Assembly: GCA_019426215.1 (NCBI GenBank)
Contig: CM033394.1
Span: 13,350,195-13,414,194 of the forward strand
DNA: 64,000 nt
Direction: 5' to 3'
DNA from: Buddleja alternifolia
Lineage: Eukaryota > Streptophyta > Magnoliopsida > Lamiales > Scrophulariaceae
Numbering within the stretch: the stretch's first letter is position 1; each line of letters opens with the position of its first letter. The translations under genes were made by a program, and so were the position numbers. Shown here piece by piece: positions 35,678 through 46,637 of this stretch. The notes below the pieces were generated by a model. It searched no databases and had not been told where the DNA came from. It worked only from the letters and a program-made list of their open reading frames with translations.

Positions 35678-38600
35678 ATGCAGGTACCTAGAGCCAACAC
35701 CGACGCTTCAGTATGGTACATAGATAGTGGATCATCGAGACACATGACTGGATCAAAGGATCTCTTGATCAACTATCGTGCAACCAATGGTCCTCAAGTT
35801 ATATTCGGTGATAATTCTAAAGGTAAAACTAAAGGTATAGGTATCATGCATAGGGGGAACATCATGATCAATGATGTATACTATGTCGAGGGTCTTAAAC
35901 ATAATCTCCTAAGCATAAGTCAATTCTGTGATAAAGGCTTTGAAATTAAATTTTCTAGTGACTTGTGCGAGATAATCGATGTTAAGACAGGATCTACTAA
36001 ATTAAAAGGAAGAAGAACAAACAATGTATACTTAGTAGATTGGGATTCAACATTAGATAACAACCCTACATGTTTCGTAGCTAAGAATCAAAACGAATTA
36101 GGTTGGTTATGGCACAGAAAAATGAATCACCTCAATTTCAAAACAATCTCTCAATTAATATCTCTAAATCTCGTAGAGGGATTACCTAAAGGTTCCTTTA
36201 ATAAAGATCGCTTATGTGATGCCTGTCAAATGGGTAAACAAGTTAAATCATCCTTTAAGAAGAAGCTTCATCTATCGACCTCTCGAATACTTGAATTACT
36301 ACATTTAGATTTGTTTGGTCCTATTCAAATCATGAGCGTTAGTGGTAAAAAGTATTCACTAGTAATAGTTGATGATTTTTCACGCTATACATGGGTAGAA
36401 TTTCTAGCATCTAAAGATGAAACTAGTGCCAAGCTCACCTCTCTAATTCGTCAACTACAAAACTCAAAAGATCTAAAAGTAACAAGAATTAGAAGTGATA
36501 GAGGAACTGAATTTACTAACCATATTGTTGAGAAATTTTGTAAAGACTTTGGAATACTTCATGAGTATTCAGCACCTAGAACACCTCAACAAAATGGAGT
36601 TGCTGAACGACGGAACAGAACGCTTAAAGAAGCCGCTAGGACTATGTTAGCCGAGTCTAAGCTGCCTCAAAGGTTGTGGGCCGAAGCTATCAACACTGCT
36701 TGCTACACTCAGAACCGGTGTATGATCAACAAGCAACATGAAAAGACTCCATATGAGTTATGGAAGGGACGTAAGCCGAATGTTTCATACTTTCATGTAT
36801 TTGGTTCAAAATGTTTCATTCATAACAATGGTTCCCAAAGCCTAAAGACATTTGATCCTAAAGCAGATGAAGGAATCTTTCTAGGTTACGCCAAAAATGG
36901 AAAGAGCTTTCGCATCTTAAATAAGGTCAAATCGAAGGTTGAAGAATCCATTCATGTTGTGTTTGATGATGCTAACCAAGAACCGAGTAAGGTTAATATT
37001 AATGATGCAGGAATTGAAGATTTATCTCAACAAGCGTCACAAATCAATCTGTGTGATGATAGTGATATTGATGAAGATAATGAAATCATTGTACCTAATC
37101 CTAAGACTACTCGTAAAGACATCAACGATGACATTGCAAGAAACGCTGATGATCATGAAGGGAATGTTCATCAAGAGCAAATTCAAACTATAAACACTGA
37201 AGCGCCTACGCAAGGAATTGGTCAAGCGCCTGCACAGTTTAATCAAACGTTAGATCAATCTCTTAACTCGTTCCAACCAGACAGAAAATGGCTCAGAGAC
37301 CATCCACCAGAACTAATTATTGGAGATATTGGAGCACCCGTTAGAACAAGAGCCGCTACAATAAATGAGGCCATGTTTGCAAGCTTCCTATCTCAAATGG
37401 AACCAAAGAAAGTGGATGAAGCGCTTAACGATCCAAGTTGGATAGAAGCCATGCAAGAAGAGCTAAACCAATTTGAAAGAAATGAGGTATGGACGCTAGT
37501 ACCAAGACCAACCCACCAAGGGGTCATTGGAACTAGATGGGTCTATAGAAACAAAATGGATGAGAATGGGATTGTGATTAGAAACAAAGCCAGACTCGTA
37601 GCTCAGGGATACTGTCAAGAAGAGGGCATCGACTTTGATGAAACATACGCTCCAGTTGCCCGACTTGAAGCAATCCGCATGTTTCTAGCGTTTGCAGCAT
37701 TTAACAAATTTACAGTGTATCAAATGGACGTAAAGAGTGCATTTCTGAATGGTAAACTCCAAGAAGAAGTATATGTGGAGCAACCACCAGGATTCATCAA
37801 CAACCATGGGAAAAGCATGGTTTACAAATTGGACAAGGCACTCTATGGTCTTAAACAAGCACCACGAGCATGGTATGACACTCTTTCTATCTTCCTTATA
37901 GGTAAAGGCTTTTCAAAAGGCAGCGTTGACACAACGTTATTCAAAATTACCCATAATGAAGATATTCTCCTAGTTCAAATTTATGTTGATGATATTATAT
38001 TTGGATCTACCAATAAGCGTCTATGTGAGAAATTTTCGAAAATGATGCAAGATCAATTTGAAATGAGCATGATGGGTGAATTAACTTTCTTCCTAGGATT
38101 ACAAGTTAAACAACTCCCTAATGGCATATTCATAAACCAAACTAAATATACTAGAGATATGATCAAGAAATTTGGTATGGAAAATGCATCACCTTCAAAA
38201 ATTCCAATGAGCCAAACGCTTAAGCTAGATAGAGACGATAATGGAAAGAAAATTGATATCACTAACTATAGAGGTATTATTGGATCACTTCTTTATCTTA
38301 CAGCTAGTAGACCTGATATTATGTTCTCAGTATGCATGTGTGCACGATTTCAAGCTGATCCTAGAGAATCACACTTAATTGCTGCTAAAAGAATCCTTAA
38401 GTACCTAAAAGGCACACAAAATGTGGGCTTATGGTATCCTAGGGATTCTCCTTTTGAACTAATTGGTTATTCAGATGCAGATTTTGCAGGATGCAAAATA
38501 GATAGAAAAAGTACTAGTGGAACATGTCAATTTCTAGGTGATAGACTAATTTCATGGCATAGTAAGAAGCAACAGTCCATCGCTACTTCCACCGCTGAGG

Positions 38601-38929
38601 CTGAGTATGTAGCCGCTGGAAGCTGTTGTGCACAGATCCTTTGGATGAGGCAACAACTTAGAGATTATGGAATAATCCTAGATCCAACTCCTATCCATTG
38701 TGACAATCAAAGCGCCTTAGCAATGACTCAAAATCCAGTTCTTCACTCTAGAACCAAACACATTGACATTCGCTATCACTTTCTACGTGACCACGTTCAA
38801 AAGAAAGATATCTCCATGCACTTCATTGGTACAGAAAAGCAACTGGCAGATATCTTCACCAAAGCGCTTAACGAACAACGTTTTCTCACTTTAAGAAGTG
38901 AACTAGGTATGATTGATCTAAATGCTTAA
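35678..38929 (+). CDS. Intact pol polyprotein of B: protease, integrase, reverse transcriptase, RNase H
   Basis: This uninterrupted 1083-residue frame has all domains in copia order. The protease has DSG at residues 16-18. The integrase zinc finger is H146, H151, C180, C183, with catalytic D211, D274 and E310. Reverse transcriptase covers about 620-870, with YVDD at 769-772. RNase H starts near 930 (SDADFAG) and ends with ELGMIDLNA. No key residue appears lost. The start ATG is the one used by the C1 and C3 copies and lies just after the gag stop in a different frame, so Pol would need frameshifting, reinitiation or a separate RNA. The product would process Gag, copy the RNA and integrate the DNA, and might act on related copies in trans. 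Activity cannot be judged from the sequence. Confidence 0.95.
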   Translation: MQVPRANTDASVWYIDSGSSRHMTGSKDLLINYRATNGPQVIFGDNSKGKTKGIGIMHRGNIMINDVYYVEGLKHNLLSISQFCDKGFEIKFSSDLCEIIDVKTGSTKLKGRRTNNVYLVDWDSTLDNNPTCFVAKNQNELGWLWHRKMNHLNFKTISQLISLNLVEGLPKGSFNKDRLCDACQMGKQVKSSFKKKLHLSTSRILELLHLDLFGPIQIMSVSGKKYSLVIVDDFSRYTWVEFLASKDETSAKLTSLIRQLQNSKDLKVTRIRSDRGTEFTNHIVEKFCKDFGILHEYSAPRTPQQNGVAERRNRTLKEAARTMLAESKLPQRLWAEAINTACYTQNRCMINKQHEKTPYELWKGRKPNVSYFHVFGSKCFIHNNGSQSLKTFDPKADEGIFLGYAKNGKSFRILNKVKSKVEESIHVVFDDANQEPSKVNINDAGIEDLSQQASQINLCDDSDIDEDNEIIVPNPKTTRKDINDDIARNADDHEGNVHQEQIQTINTEAPTQGIGQAPAQFNQTLDQSLNSFQPDRKWLRDHPPELIIGDIGAPVRTRAATINEAMFASFLSQMEPKKVDEALNDPSWIEAMQEELNQFERNEVWTLVPRPTHQGVIGTRWVYRNKMDENGIVIRNKARLVAQGYCQEEGIDFDETYAPVARLEAIRMFLAFAAFNKFTVYQMDVKSAFLNGKLQEEVYVEQPPGFINNHGKSMVYKLDKALYGLKQAPRAWYDTLSIFLIGKGFSKGSVDTTLFKITHNEDILLVQIYVDDIIFGSTNKRLCEKFSKMMQDQFEMSMMGELTFFLGLQVKQLPNGIFINQTKYTRDMIKKFGMENASPSKIPMSQTLKLDRDDNGKKIDITNYRGIIGSLLYLTASRPDIMFSVCMCARFQADPRESHLIAAKRILKYLKGTQNVGLWYPRDSPFELIGYSDADFAGCKIDRKSTSGTCQFLGDRLISWHSKKQQSIATSTAEAEYVAAGSCCAQILWMRQQLRDYGIILDPTPIHCDNQSALAMTQNPVLHSRTKHIDIRYHFLRDHVQKKDISMHFIGTEKQLADIFTKALNEQRFLTLRSELGMIDLNA

Positions 38930-40024
38930 TCATTCGAAACATCATACTTTTGTTAGGCATGAAATTTAGGGGGAATTCACTGTATGTTATGTAATTTATG
39001 GGGAACCTACATAGGGGGAACCTTAAAAGAGCTAACTATACCTAAGTGAATATGACCAAAAATGTTTTCCCTTGCATCGGTCATACGCACTTAGCACCAT
39101 ACACTTAAAACCTTTTTGACGCTTATTACACAAGTCTGTCTTAGCGTCTGCACTTCTTTCAAAATAAACTAAACGCTTAGCTTTATTCCCAGCTAAAGCA
39201 GTTAGTAAAAAGACCCTTCTTAAAAGCAAGCGTACATTACCCTACGCTAAAACGAGAAAGTGGATTAGTCAATCAATGCAATTAATGCTGACTTGACATT
39301 CCTCACCCTTCGCTCAAGAAAACCCATGGGTACTCATCACGTTTTTCAAAGATGGTTCAGCACATGTACACGCGTCAGTACAATTACCATGTATCTTAGA
39401 CGAATACAACCAGCGCTGAATATTTTAAACCAAAAGTAAAACACTACTACCAAGACATAATGATAAATACTGGGAAACTGTGTCCTCATATACACCCTGA
39501 AAGGAATAATTCTATATGTTACAATGACCGCTAAAGCACAAAATATTACTTGAAAGAGACCCTCAAGATTCTCAAGCGTCCACATAACACTAAATTATTT
39601 CAAGCGTCATTCTGAATAGGTCCGGACGCTTTAACAAATTTTTGGCGGGCATTTGAATAGTTGTTTAAAATTATGGTTCCCGAACAGTTTTTATAAAGAA
39701 CGTATCCGCTTTTCATGGGCACACGTATCACTCTCAGTCTCTGTTTCAAACTTTTAATCGGACTTCAAAATGGTATATATGGCAGTTACTAAAAGAAACC
39801 GTGCCTATTTAATCTAAATTCACGTCCACAGTTATATTTTAATGGCTGAGATTTATATTCCTCCACGTGTCAACATCTCAAACTTCAAACACACAGAACA
39901 TTCAAATTGAAGTTTCTGCAGAACACAAACACTCTTCTACTCTATTACATTCGTGCAAGAAAAAGTCTCTCTCTTTTTTCAAAAACAAAAATTTTCATTC
40001 GTAATCTCTGTCTACTTCTCACTA
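38930..40024 (+). other. pol-env spacer of B with polypurine motifs
   Basis: This is 1.1 kb without a supported frame. AGGGGGAA occurs at 38968-38975 and 39013-39020, with TATGGGGAACC between them. These match the multiple polypurine tracts known downstream of pol in Sirevirus elements and seen in C1, C2 and C4. The stretch is also dense in AAGCGTC and AACGCTT motifs. No splice acceptor or promoter for the env-like gene can be assigned with confidence. Confidence 0.75.
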
Positions 40025-41431
40025 ATGGCACCCAAGAAAGCTACTGCTGGAACCGCTGAAGTTGTTGTCAAGATCACTGAAGGCCTTATAGTTGATTGGA
40101 AGTTTCTCTATGAAAACCCCCAAATTGATTTAACGGAAATAATGGATTCTGTAGCAGAGGCTGGGCTTCAAAAATTTCTCACGAAATACTCGTATATGTT
40201 TCCTGAAGAACTAGAATTTTTCTGGAGAAATGCTCGACTGTCTGACGATGAGACTTCCATCACTTGTTTGTTTCCTGTCTCCAAGAAGGAATCAAAAACG
40301 TTCACTCTCTCTGCGGCCTCTATTGCCCAGAATTTCTCTCTACCTAATGCTGGAGCCACTTTAGACACTATCACTGAAGAACAAATTCAAGAAGTCTGGA
40401 CTCAGATTAGCGCTTACGATGATGTTCCATACAAACCGTACTTTGAGAAGAAAGATATAGTGAACAGGTATCGAGTCTTGGCTGATTTCTGCAGTAAAAA
40501 CATAGAATGCAGAGTGGGAACCTTCGACAAAATCAACCCAACCCAGTTCCAGATGATGACTGCCATCCTACTCAAGATAAAAATCAACTGGAGCGCCTAT
40601 ATATTCAGCAGGTTCAGAGACAGTCTACGCACTTCAAACAGACCTTATGGTCTAGTTTTAAGTGATCTAATTTTCCGAGCAGAGTGCACCTCTTCAGCAG
40701 GAGTCACCGTGGCCAAGCATAAGTTCTATGGGCCAAGAATCATCAATAATCTTTTCAATCCACCCAAAGTTGGAAGTGCTGCTAAGCCTCTCTCTGAGCG
40801 CCAAGTTGTCCGAGCAGCGTCAGACGAGGAGGCTGAGCGTCCAGATCAGGAGAAAGCCAAACGTAATGAGAAGCGTCCCACTGTCACAAAGAAACGGGCT
40901 CCTCGAAAGCCCAAGGCTCAACCTATCAAAAGCGATGAAGATGACGAGGATTCTATACCCCTCATTAATCGGAAAGATCTGGAAAAGGTTCTCAAAAATA
41001 TTGACTTTGAAGAACCTGCAGTTCCACAGACTCAAGCGTTCCCCGCCGAAGGTATAAATGTGAAGCGTATCTTCAAGAGACGTAAGCGTCCAACTGCTGC
41101 CATTGCTTCTGCGGCTACACAAAGTGATCAAGCCATAGCTGCTGTCCCGATATCATCCTTTGAAACACCAGTTGATGTCCATCTGGATGTTGATATGGCC
41201 CAAATTGTGGCCATCGCACATGAAGCTGCCATCAAATCTACAAATCTCGAGCCTGATGAACCTGAAATTCCAAGGGCTCAACCATTGCTTGCCTTACCTA
41301 GTACAACAGAGGCACGCTCAGAATGTCAGAGCGATGCTAACGACGTTGTGATTCATCGACATTTCTTCAAGCTGGATCCCTCAAAGACTATCGATCACTC
41401 AGTCGATTATTTGCCTCCAGCGCCCGCATAG
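40025..41431 (+). CDS. env-like protein of B, N-terminal part up to an in-frame TAG
   Basis: The start is ATG 40025 (MAPKKATAG), because C1 has MAPKSSKS at the same place; the 24 open codons before it lack an ATG. This part has 468 residues. It opens with a globular-looking region (about 1-255) with the FFWRNARLSDD and FTLSAASIAQNF blocks shared with C1 and C2, followed by a Lys/Arg/Glu-rich disordered segment with KKRAPRKPK and RRKRPTA, either of which could be nuclear targeting, and an acidic segment. TAG at 41429 is the only stop before 43933. I see no signal peptide or hydrophobic membrane helix, so a viral envelope role is unsupported. The N-terminal region resembles plant proteins named putative plant transposon protein (recalled, not searched). 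The function is unknown. Confidence 0.82.
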   Translation: MAPKKATAGTAEVVVKITEGLIVDWKFLYENPQIDLTEIMDSVAEAGLQKFLTKYSYMFPEELEFFWRNARLSDDETSITCLFPVSKKESKTFTLSAASIAQNFSLPNAGATLDTITEEQIQEVWTQISAYDDVPYKPYFEKKDIVNRYRVLADFCSKNIECRVGTFDKINPTQFQMMTAILLKIKINWSAYIFSRFRDSLRTSNRPYGLVLSDLIFRAECTSSAGVTVAKHKFYGPRIINNLFNPPKVGSAAKPLSERQVVRAASDEEAERPDQEKAKRNEKRPTVTKKRAPRKPKAQPIKSDEDDEDSIPLINRKDLEKVLKNIDFEEPAVPQTQAFPAEGINVKRIFKRRKRPTAAIASAATQSDQAIAAVPISSFETPVDVHLDVDMAQIVAIAHEAAIKSTNLEPDEPEIPRAQPLLALPSTTEARSECQSDANDVVIHRHFFKLDPSKTIDHSVDYLPPAPA

Positions 41432-43933
41432 ACCTTCATACCTGCAGGATACAATGAAGAAAGTCTTATCAATGCCGAAAATGATATCGCCAAGCTCATA
41501 AAGTGTGATCTGGCTGTACGCAACACTCTCTTTAATACAGCCTCAACCCCAGCTGATGAAGCTTACTACACAGCTCTTGAACTCGGGAAGACTCCCAAAC
41601 ACATCCCGGCTTCCGTAACTCTCCAAGCACAGCGGCAAGGAGGCAAGACTCCTAGAGCTGATGTTGATTTAGCTTATTATCTGGACTGTGGGACCAGCAA
41701 ACCCACTGGCTTCGCTCTCAGAGACTACACCATCAGAGTCTATGAGCGTCAAGATAAGCTTTTGAACCCAACGAAAGAGCTACTAAACAGAGAAGGCTAT
41801 TCTCACTCTCTAACACTGGTCAAAAGCAAGGAAAACAAGCGCTCAGCTAATCCTCTCCTCCTGTGGAAGAATAAAGGAGTACATGCCGGTGAGCGTCCAG
41901 CTTCCCTGACCGAGATGATTCAACTTGAAACCGATGCATATTTTGACTGCGTCTGGAACGCTAACTACCAACCCGACAGGTATCGTTTTGAATCCATCTG
42001 TGATATTCATCACCAAGGGTTTCGTGCTATACTTAATGCAGGAACAGAGTATTGTATGACTGAGATAAGATGGGCTGAAGCTTACATGGGTGACACGTAT
42101 AAATTTGAAGACTTGGTTAGTGCTCCCCATCTGTTCAGAATAGGGATTCATGATAAAAAGACCAAATTTGCACGCTACATGTTGACGCAACGCCAGCATA
42201 GACTTGGACCCGTTCTGAAGCTGCCTCTGATCCGCCATCAACCTGAACACCGCTTAAGACAAGCGTTGCACAAACTGGCCAACTCTTCTCTACGCTTTGA
42301 TGATCAAGCGTCCACCAGCGGTTCTTCTCCCCTGTCCTGTCTGAACTGCACCCCTAGCCACTGTGAAGACAACTTTTCTCTCATGATGGCAATTATGCCT
42401 CCAGTCTCTCTATTCGACAAAATCTTCACAGACAATCTGCGACAATGGGATGGCTCTCGGATCAATCCTTTCAGAGGATATCCACTTCTTCCGTCTATTC
42501 GACAAGAAGTCTTCAGTCACTATGATTTTGTTTTATCGCTGCTAGAAAGATCTCAAGCGCTTGCTTCAGCCATCTACCCATACTTGGAAGAGTATTACCG
42601 GCTCCGCGTTCCCGACTCTCAGAAACCAAAGACTCTCCCAACAGATCGGCTAATTGGCTTCTCACAACACTATTGCCCAGATGCCTTATTCTCCATCTGC
42701 AAAGCGCCCTCCCAAATCTTTCCCACTCATGTGCTGGATATCCTCGGGCCAATGTATATCAGGGCACTGGATAGTCCTATCAGAACGTTCATTCAAGGTA
42801 CTTATCTCCCCACTCTACATTTGAATGAACTTCTGCAGACTGCTACGTATCCATATGCAGATGAACCGTTTGCCAGCTTGGACTTTCGGTTTACGGACTT
42901 TAGCTATATAGAATCAGAATTTCCTGCAGCACCAGCTGACACGTTACCTGCTCCTGAGCGCTTATTAGAATTACCTCAAGCGCCTCATTCCCCCAGTTCA
43001 ACTGAATCCGACTCTACTGCATCCACCGAGTCCAACACTGCTCCAGAGCTTCGAGGAACAGTATTTGATCCTACTAATCAAGTACCTATTGAATCTCTCA
43101 AACACACTTCTCGTTTTAAGCCTCAAGTCCGCACTGCACTTCCCAATGCTCAACCGTCCATGACTGAATGCCTCACTCAAATCCAGCAACTATCTACAGC
43201 TACTCAGGCAAGTCATGTGGCTTTAACCAATGATCTACAAGACCGGTTCACGGCTCTCGAGACCTCTCTCACAGAAGCTAATCACGCTCAACTCCTGGTC
43301 ATGAAAGAACATTTCGACCAGCGTCTAACCACTCTTAAGGCCTCTGTCGCTAAGATTGCTACTCAAGTCAGTCTTCTTACTCAGCATTTCATACAGACTG
43401 ATGATGGCAATAAGGGGGAAAAGAAGGGAGAAAAGAGGAAATCGTCAACATCTAAAGATCAAGTTCCTCCTCCACCATCCAAGCGTCAACACATTGATAC
43501 TTCTCTCACACTGAGTGCAGAACCAAGGTATCCCTATCCCTCTTGGGTAACCACATCGGTTGAAGCGTCCAATAAGAAAGAAACTCCCAGAGTGCTCTAT
43601 CCAACTCTTCCATTGCCTTCAAGAGCACTGCTTGAACAGTTTGACATTCCTCTTCTCAGAGCATCAATTCCAGAACCATCTGATCCAGCAGTATTAGCCT
43701 TAGAAAGAAAAATGTCTGACTTCGACCAAACCTTTAGAATTTGCCTACGATACATAGGCATCAGTCCAGAGGAATGGGATAAACACTTCATTGCCTTTAA
43801 GGCACGACAAGTTCAAGAAAACAAGCACATAATCAGTAAAGATCATGCTGCAATGATGACGTTAGAAGATCAGATAACTGAAGCAACCCGTGCTGAAATG
43901 ACTAAGAGATACAAGATCAAGCCACGATCTTGA
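41432..43933 (+). pseudogene. env-like protein of B, continuation after the TAG (834 codons)
   Basis: The same frame stays open for 833 further codons to TGA at 43931-43933. A Trp/Tyr/Arg-rich middle (41762-42330) aligns with env-like pieces of C3 (46577-45870) and C1 (13778-13344). A Ser/Thr/Pro-rich stretch (42930-43080) leads to a heptad-like coiled-coil segment around 43190-43400 (Leu/Ala-rich, DLQDRFTALE and DQRLTTLKASVAKI). After a Lys-rich linker comes a C-terminal block with GISPEEWDKH that is also in C1. It could be reached by readthrough of the TAG or be a dead remnant. Sirevirus env-like frames can use stop suppression, but that is known for the pol-env boundary, not for an internal codon. 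No membrane helix was seen. Confidence 0.75.
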
Positions 43934-44082
43934 TTTCTACTTGTGCCTCTCTCTTTTTAGTTGTAAAATGCCTGTACTTTGAAATATATATATAAAATGC
44001 ATTTTACAGCTGAAACATCTCGTTAAAGCTCAAACTAACTTACTAACTTACGCTAACCTTCAGGTATCTAACGCTTGAACTA
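43934..44082 (+). other. Spacer between env-like gene and 3' LTR of B
   Basis: About 150 bp of AT-rich sequence with a short TA run near 43986. The polypurine tract expected just before an LTR is not present. Confidence 0.7.
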
Positions 44083-45839
44083 AATAAGTATTGCCATATT
44101 AGATGTTTTGATGATGACAAATAGGACTTTCTGTTAGACTCCGAAAAGTGTAAAAGCTTTCATAGAATGTTATGTATAAGTACCTGAAAGCTTATTTATC
44201 TTAGGCTTATAGTATTTATCTTTGTAGAATTCCTTAGACTAAGTATGTGACACTAAAACACTTAGGAAAATTCTGGGTGAGTCTACCAAGTGATGAAGGT
44301 GAAGATCAAGCGTCTAAAGCTACAATGGATAAAGATATCTTGAAGCGTCCGTCAAACGCTTTAGGGATTATCCCAGTGCTCAAACTACGAATGGATAACT
44401 CAGGCCGAATACTCAACATCAAGTGAAATGACGGAATTCTCAGTGAGACCATCAAGACAAGATTGAAGAGTAAGCGTCTGAAATAAAGAAAAGAAAGTCA
44501 GGATCAGTCCAAGCGTCTGTCCAATACACGAGAATAACTATTCTCTTCAGCAAGCGTCCAAAAAGGTTAAACCAACACAACCTATAAAGAACGTAACCTG
44601 AAAAATTCAAACCCAAAACTATCCAAAGACTTAAAAATGCATGAATCAAACGGACGAATTATTTCCAACGGAAATAAGACAAGATGCATTAAAAGTCGGA
44701 TAAGTGCTATTAAAATATAAGCACTATAACTTATGGGCAAGCCATATCTTTGACCTAGACTGTCAGATTTATGAAACCAAGACCATGCCTAACCAATTAA
44801 ATATACCCAAAGTTGGAAATGTCTGAACTCAAGGAATGTTTGGGGAAACGAGACTCCAACCGTGTCAAACGGACAAAAACCACCAATACCTTATAAATAG
44901 CTCTTTCAACAAACAAGTAAAACTGACACACAAAAAATACCTACTTTGTTGAAAGAAAAGTTTACTGGAAATCATAGCCAAATATCCATATAAGCTTTTC
45001 ACAAATATTCTAGATACAGTCACCCATATCTCAAATCCTTTTTAAGAAGAACCTATACTACCATTGAGATATCCCCAAGTTGTTTGAACTTTCCAAAAAC
45101 AAACAAACCCGTGACCAAAACCATCAACACCTTTCATCTGAGTGAGAAAGCTGGTTGACTTGCAAGCAATATTTTTGTGTAAAAGAAGCTTGTTGAAGTT
45201 GATCTCTATTGGAACTGAAATCTGTGTGACCAAGGAGTTCCGAGATCAAGAGTAACTTGCACCATTTCTGAGTGAAAGAAACAAGGGGATAGAAGATCTT
45301 TAGTGGAGCTGAAATCTGTGTGACCAAGGAGTTCCAAGATCATATCCAATCTCCCTCTATCCTGTAGAAGTCTCTGTGTGACTCTTCGATAATCATCATA
45401 GTGGAAAAACCTCCCTGATAAAAAGAGAAGAAGGACGTAGCTGGGATTACATCACCCAGTGAACCTTACAAATATCTTGTGTCATTTACCTCTTTAAGCA
45501 TTCATTGTTTTACTGCTTTACTATTCATACTGCATACATTCTGATAAAGTCTTAAAACAACTAAGCGACTACTTTCGATTAATTAACCGAACGCTAAGTT
45601 ATAAAATACTTCCGCTGTGCTAACTCTGATTTAGTGACTAAACTCTGCCCTACTTTGGTAAGCGTTGAAATCACCGAGTCTAAGTTAACGTTTCTCAAGC
45701 GTCACATCCAGCGCTTAAACTTGTCAAGCGTTCAAATACTTCAAAGTGATACGAATTTTTAAGAAGTCGAAAAAGACTTCAGGGTCTATTCAACCCCCCC
45801 CCCCTTCTAGACCTTTTCGTCTACCACTTGGGACCAACA
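44083..45839 (+). repeat. 3' LTR of B, first ~12 bases altered
   Basis: The match to the 5' LTR is almost perfect from CATATTAGATG (44095) to ACCAACA (45839). The preceding 12 positions, where TGTTAGGAATTT should be, read AATAAGTATTGC and do not match. The true start is therefore either lost or replaced. TATA is at 44892-44899 and the C-run at 45794-45804. Confidence 0.92.
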
Positions 45840-45844
45840 AGGCG

Positions 45845-46637
45845 CTTATTGGGAGTCGCTGAGTAAAATTCAACTCATAACCCCTTGGCTGATTTGTCTA
45901 AGTTGTTCTAGGATGTAGCCTTCAATGCCTCTTCGAAAGTAGGGTAACTGAGTGATTGGACCTACAAGTGATTTATGTCTTTGCAGCAAAAACAAAGCAT
46001 ATCCTCTACGCCTGTATTCTATTCCAAAATTGAATAGAGATGAATACCTGAGCATCTCATCAATTGTATGACAATGCAAAATAAATTCTTCTACCCATTT
46101 TCTAGTGTCCATTTTCCATCGATTGCTGAATGTTGAATCCAATTATGAATCAGTCTGAGCGTTTAGCAGTTTCTTAAAACGCGATTTTTCTTGCAAATAA
46201 TTATCTGCCCAGACTCTGGCTAAGTACTCTTTGGCTTCATCTTCAACCCACTAATTAATAGGGTTAGGGTGTTCTTGAGTTGCTACACCCTTTCCCTTCC
46301 ATAAGCATAAGGGTTTAGCTGAGGACAGATTTGCTTCTAATTGGACAACCTTTGGAATTGCTGAATAACCCATCTTGTTCAGTAGATCTTCATCTGGATT
46401 CTTTCCCCAATCGCCAATATGAGGATTCCTTTTCTGAATATGAGTTCGGCGGAATGGATAGCTTCGTTCCAGGCTTTTGCCAATTTCTTGAAAGCGTTTG
46501 CTTTTCAACTCTGCAAAATCTTTTTGTGGAATTTCCAGATACTGCAAATGAGCGATAATATCTTTCATTGAAATCAAGTCACTATTGGCAAGCGACTCAA
46601 AAATTATTATCTTTTGAGCATCTAAGAGATCAGGATT
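45845..46637 (-). pseudogene. env-like gene fragment of C3
   Basis: Minus-strand frames 46577-46251 and 46142-45870 align with the Trp/Tyr/Arg-rich middle of the B env-like protein: LLNKMGYS..KPLCLWKGKG corresponds to the LLNREGYS and PLLLWKNKG blocks, and YALFLLQRHKSLVGPITQLP to the YMLTQRQHRLGPV block. Stops interrupt it. It is fused at its upstream end to integrase sequence and cut at its downstream end by element B. Confidence 0.8.

Larger units (their letters stand above)
32049..45839 (+). mobile_element. Element B: young Sirevirus-like copia retrotransposon
   Basis: This 13.8 kb element reads on the + strand: 5' LTR, primer site, gag, pol, spacer with polypurine motifs, env-like gene and 3' LTR. 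By eye the LTRs differ at about 14 substitutions over 1745 aligned bases plus one homopolymer length change (about 99.2% identity), making it the youngest insertion in the window. AGGCG adjoins both ends (32044-32048 and 45840-45844). The flanks do not match, though: gag of C2 is on the left and an env-like fragment of C3 on the right. Pol is intact, env-like has one stop and gag is rearranged. Confidence 0.94.

Noticed and set aside
40025..43933. A true viral envelope glycoprotein
   Set aside because: No signal peptide, hydrophobic membrane helix or cysteine-rich ectodomain is visible. The name env-like reflects only position in Sirevirus elements.
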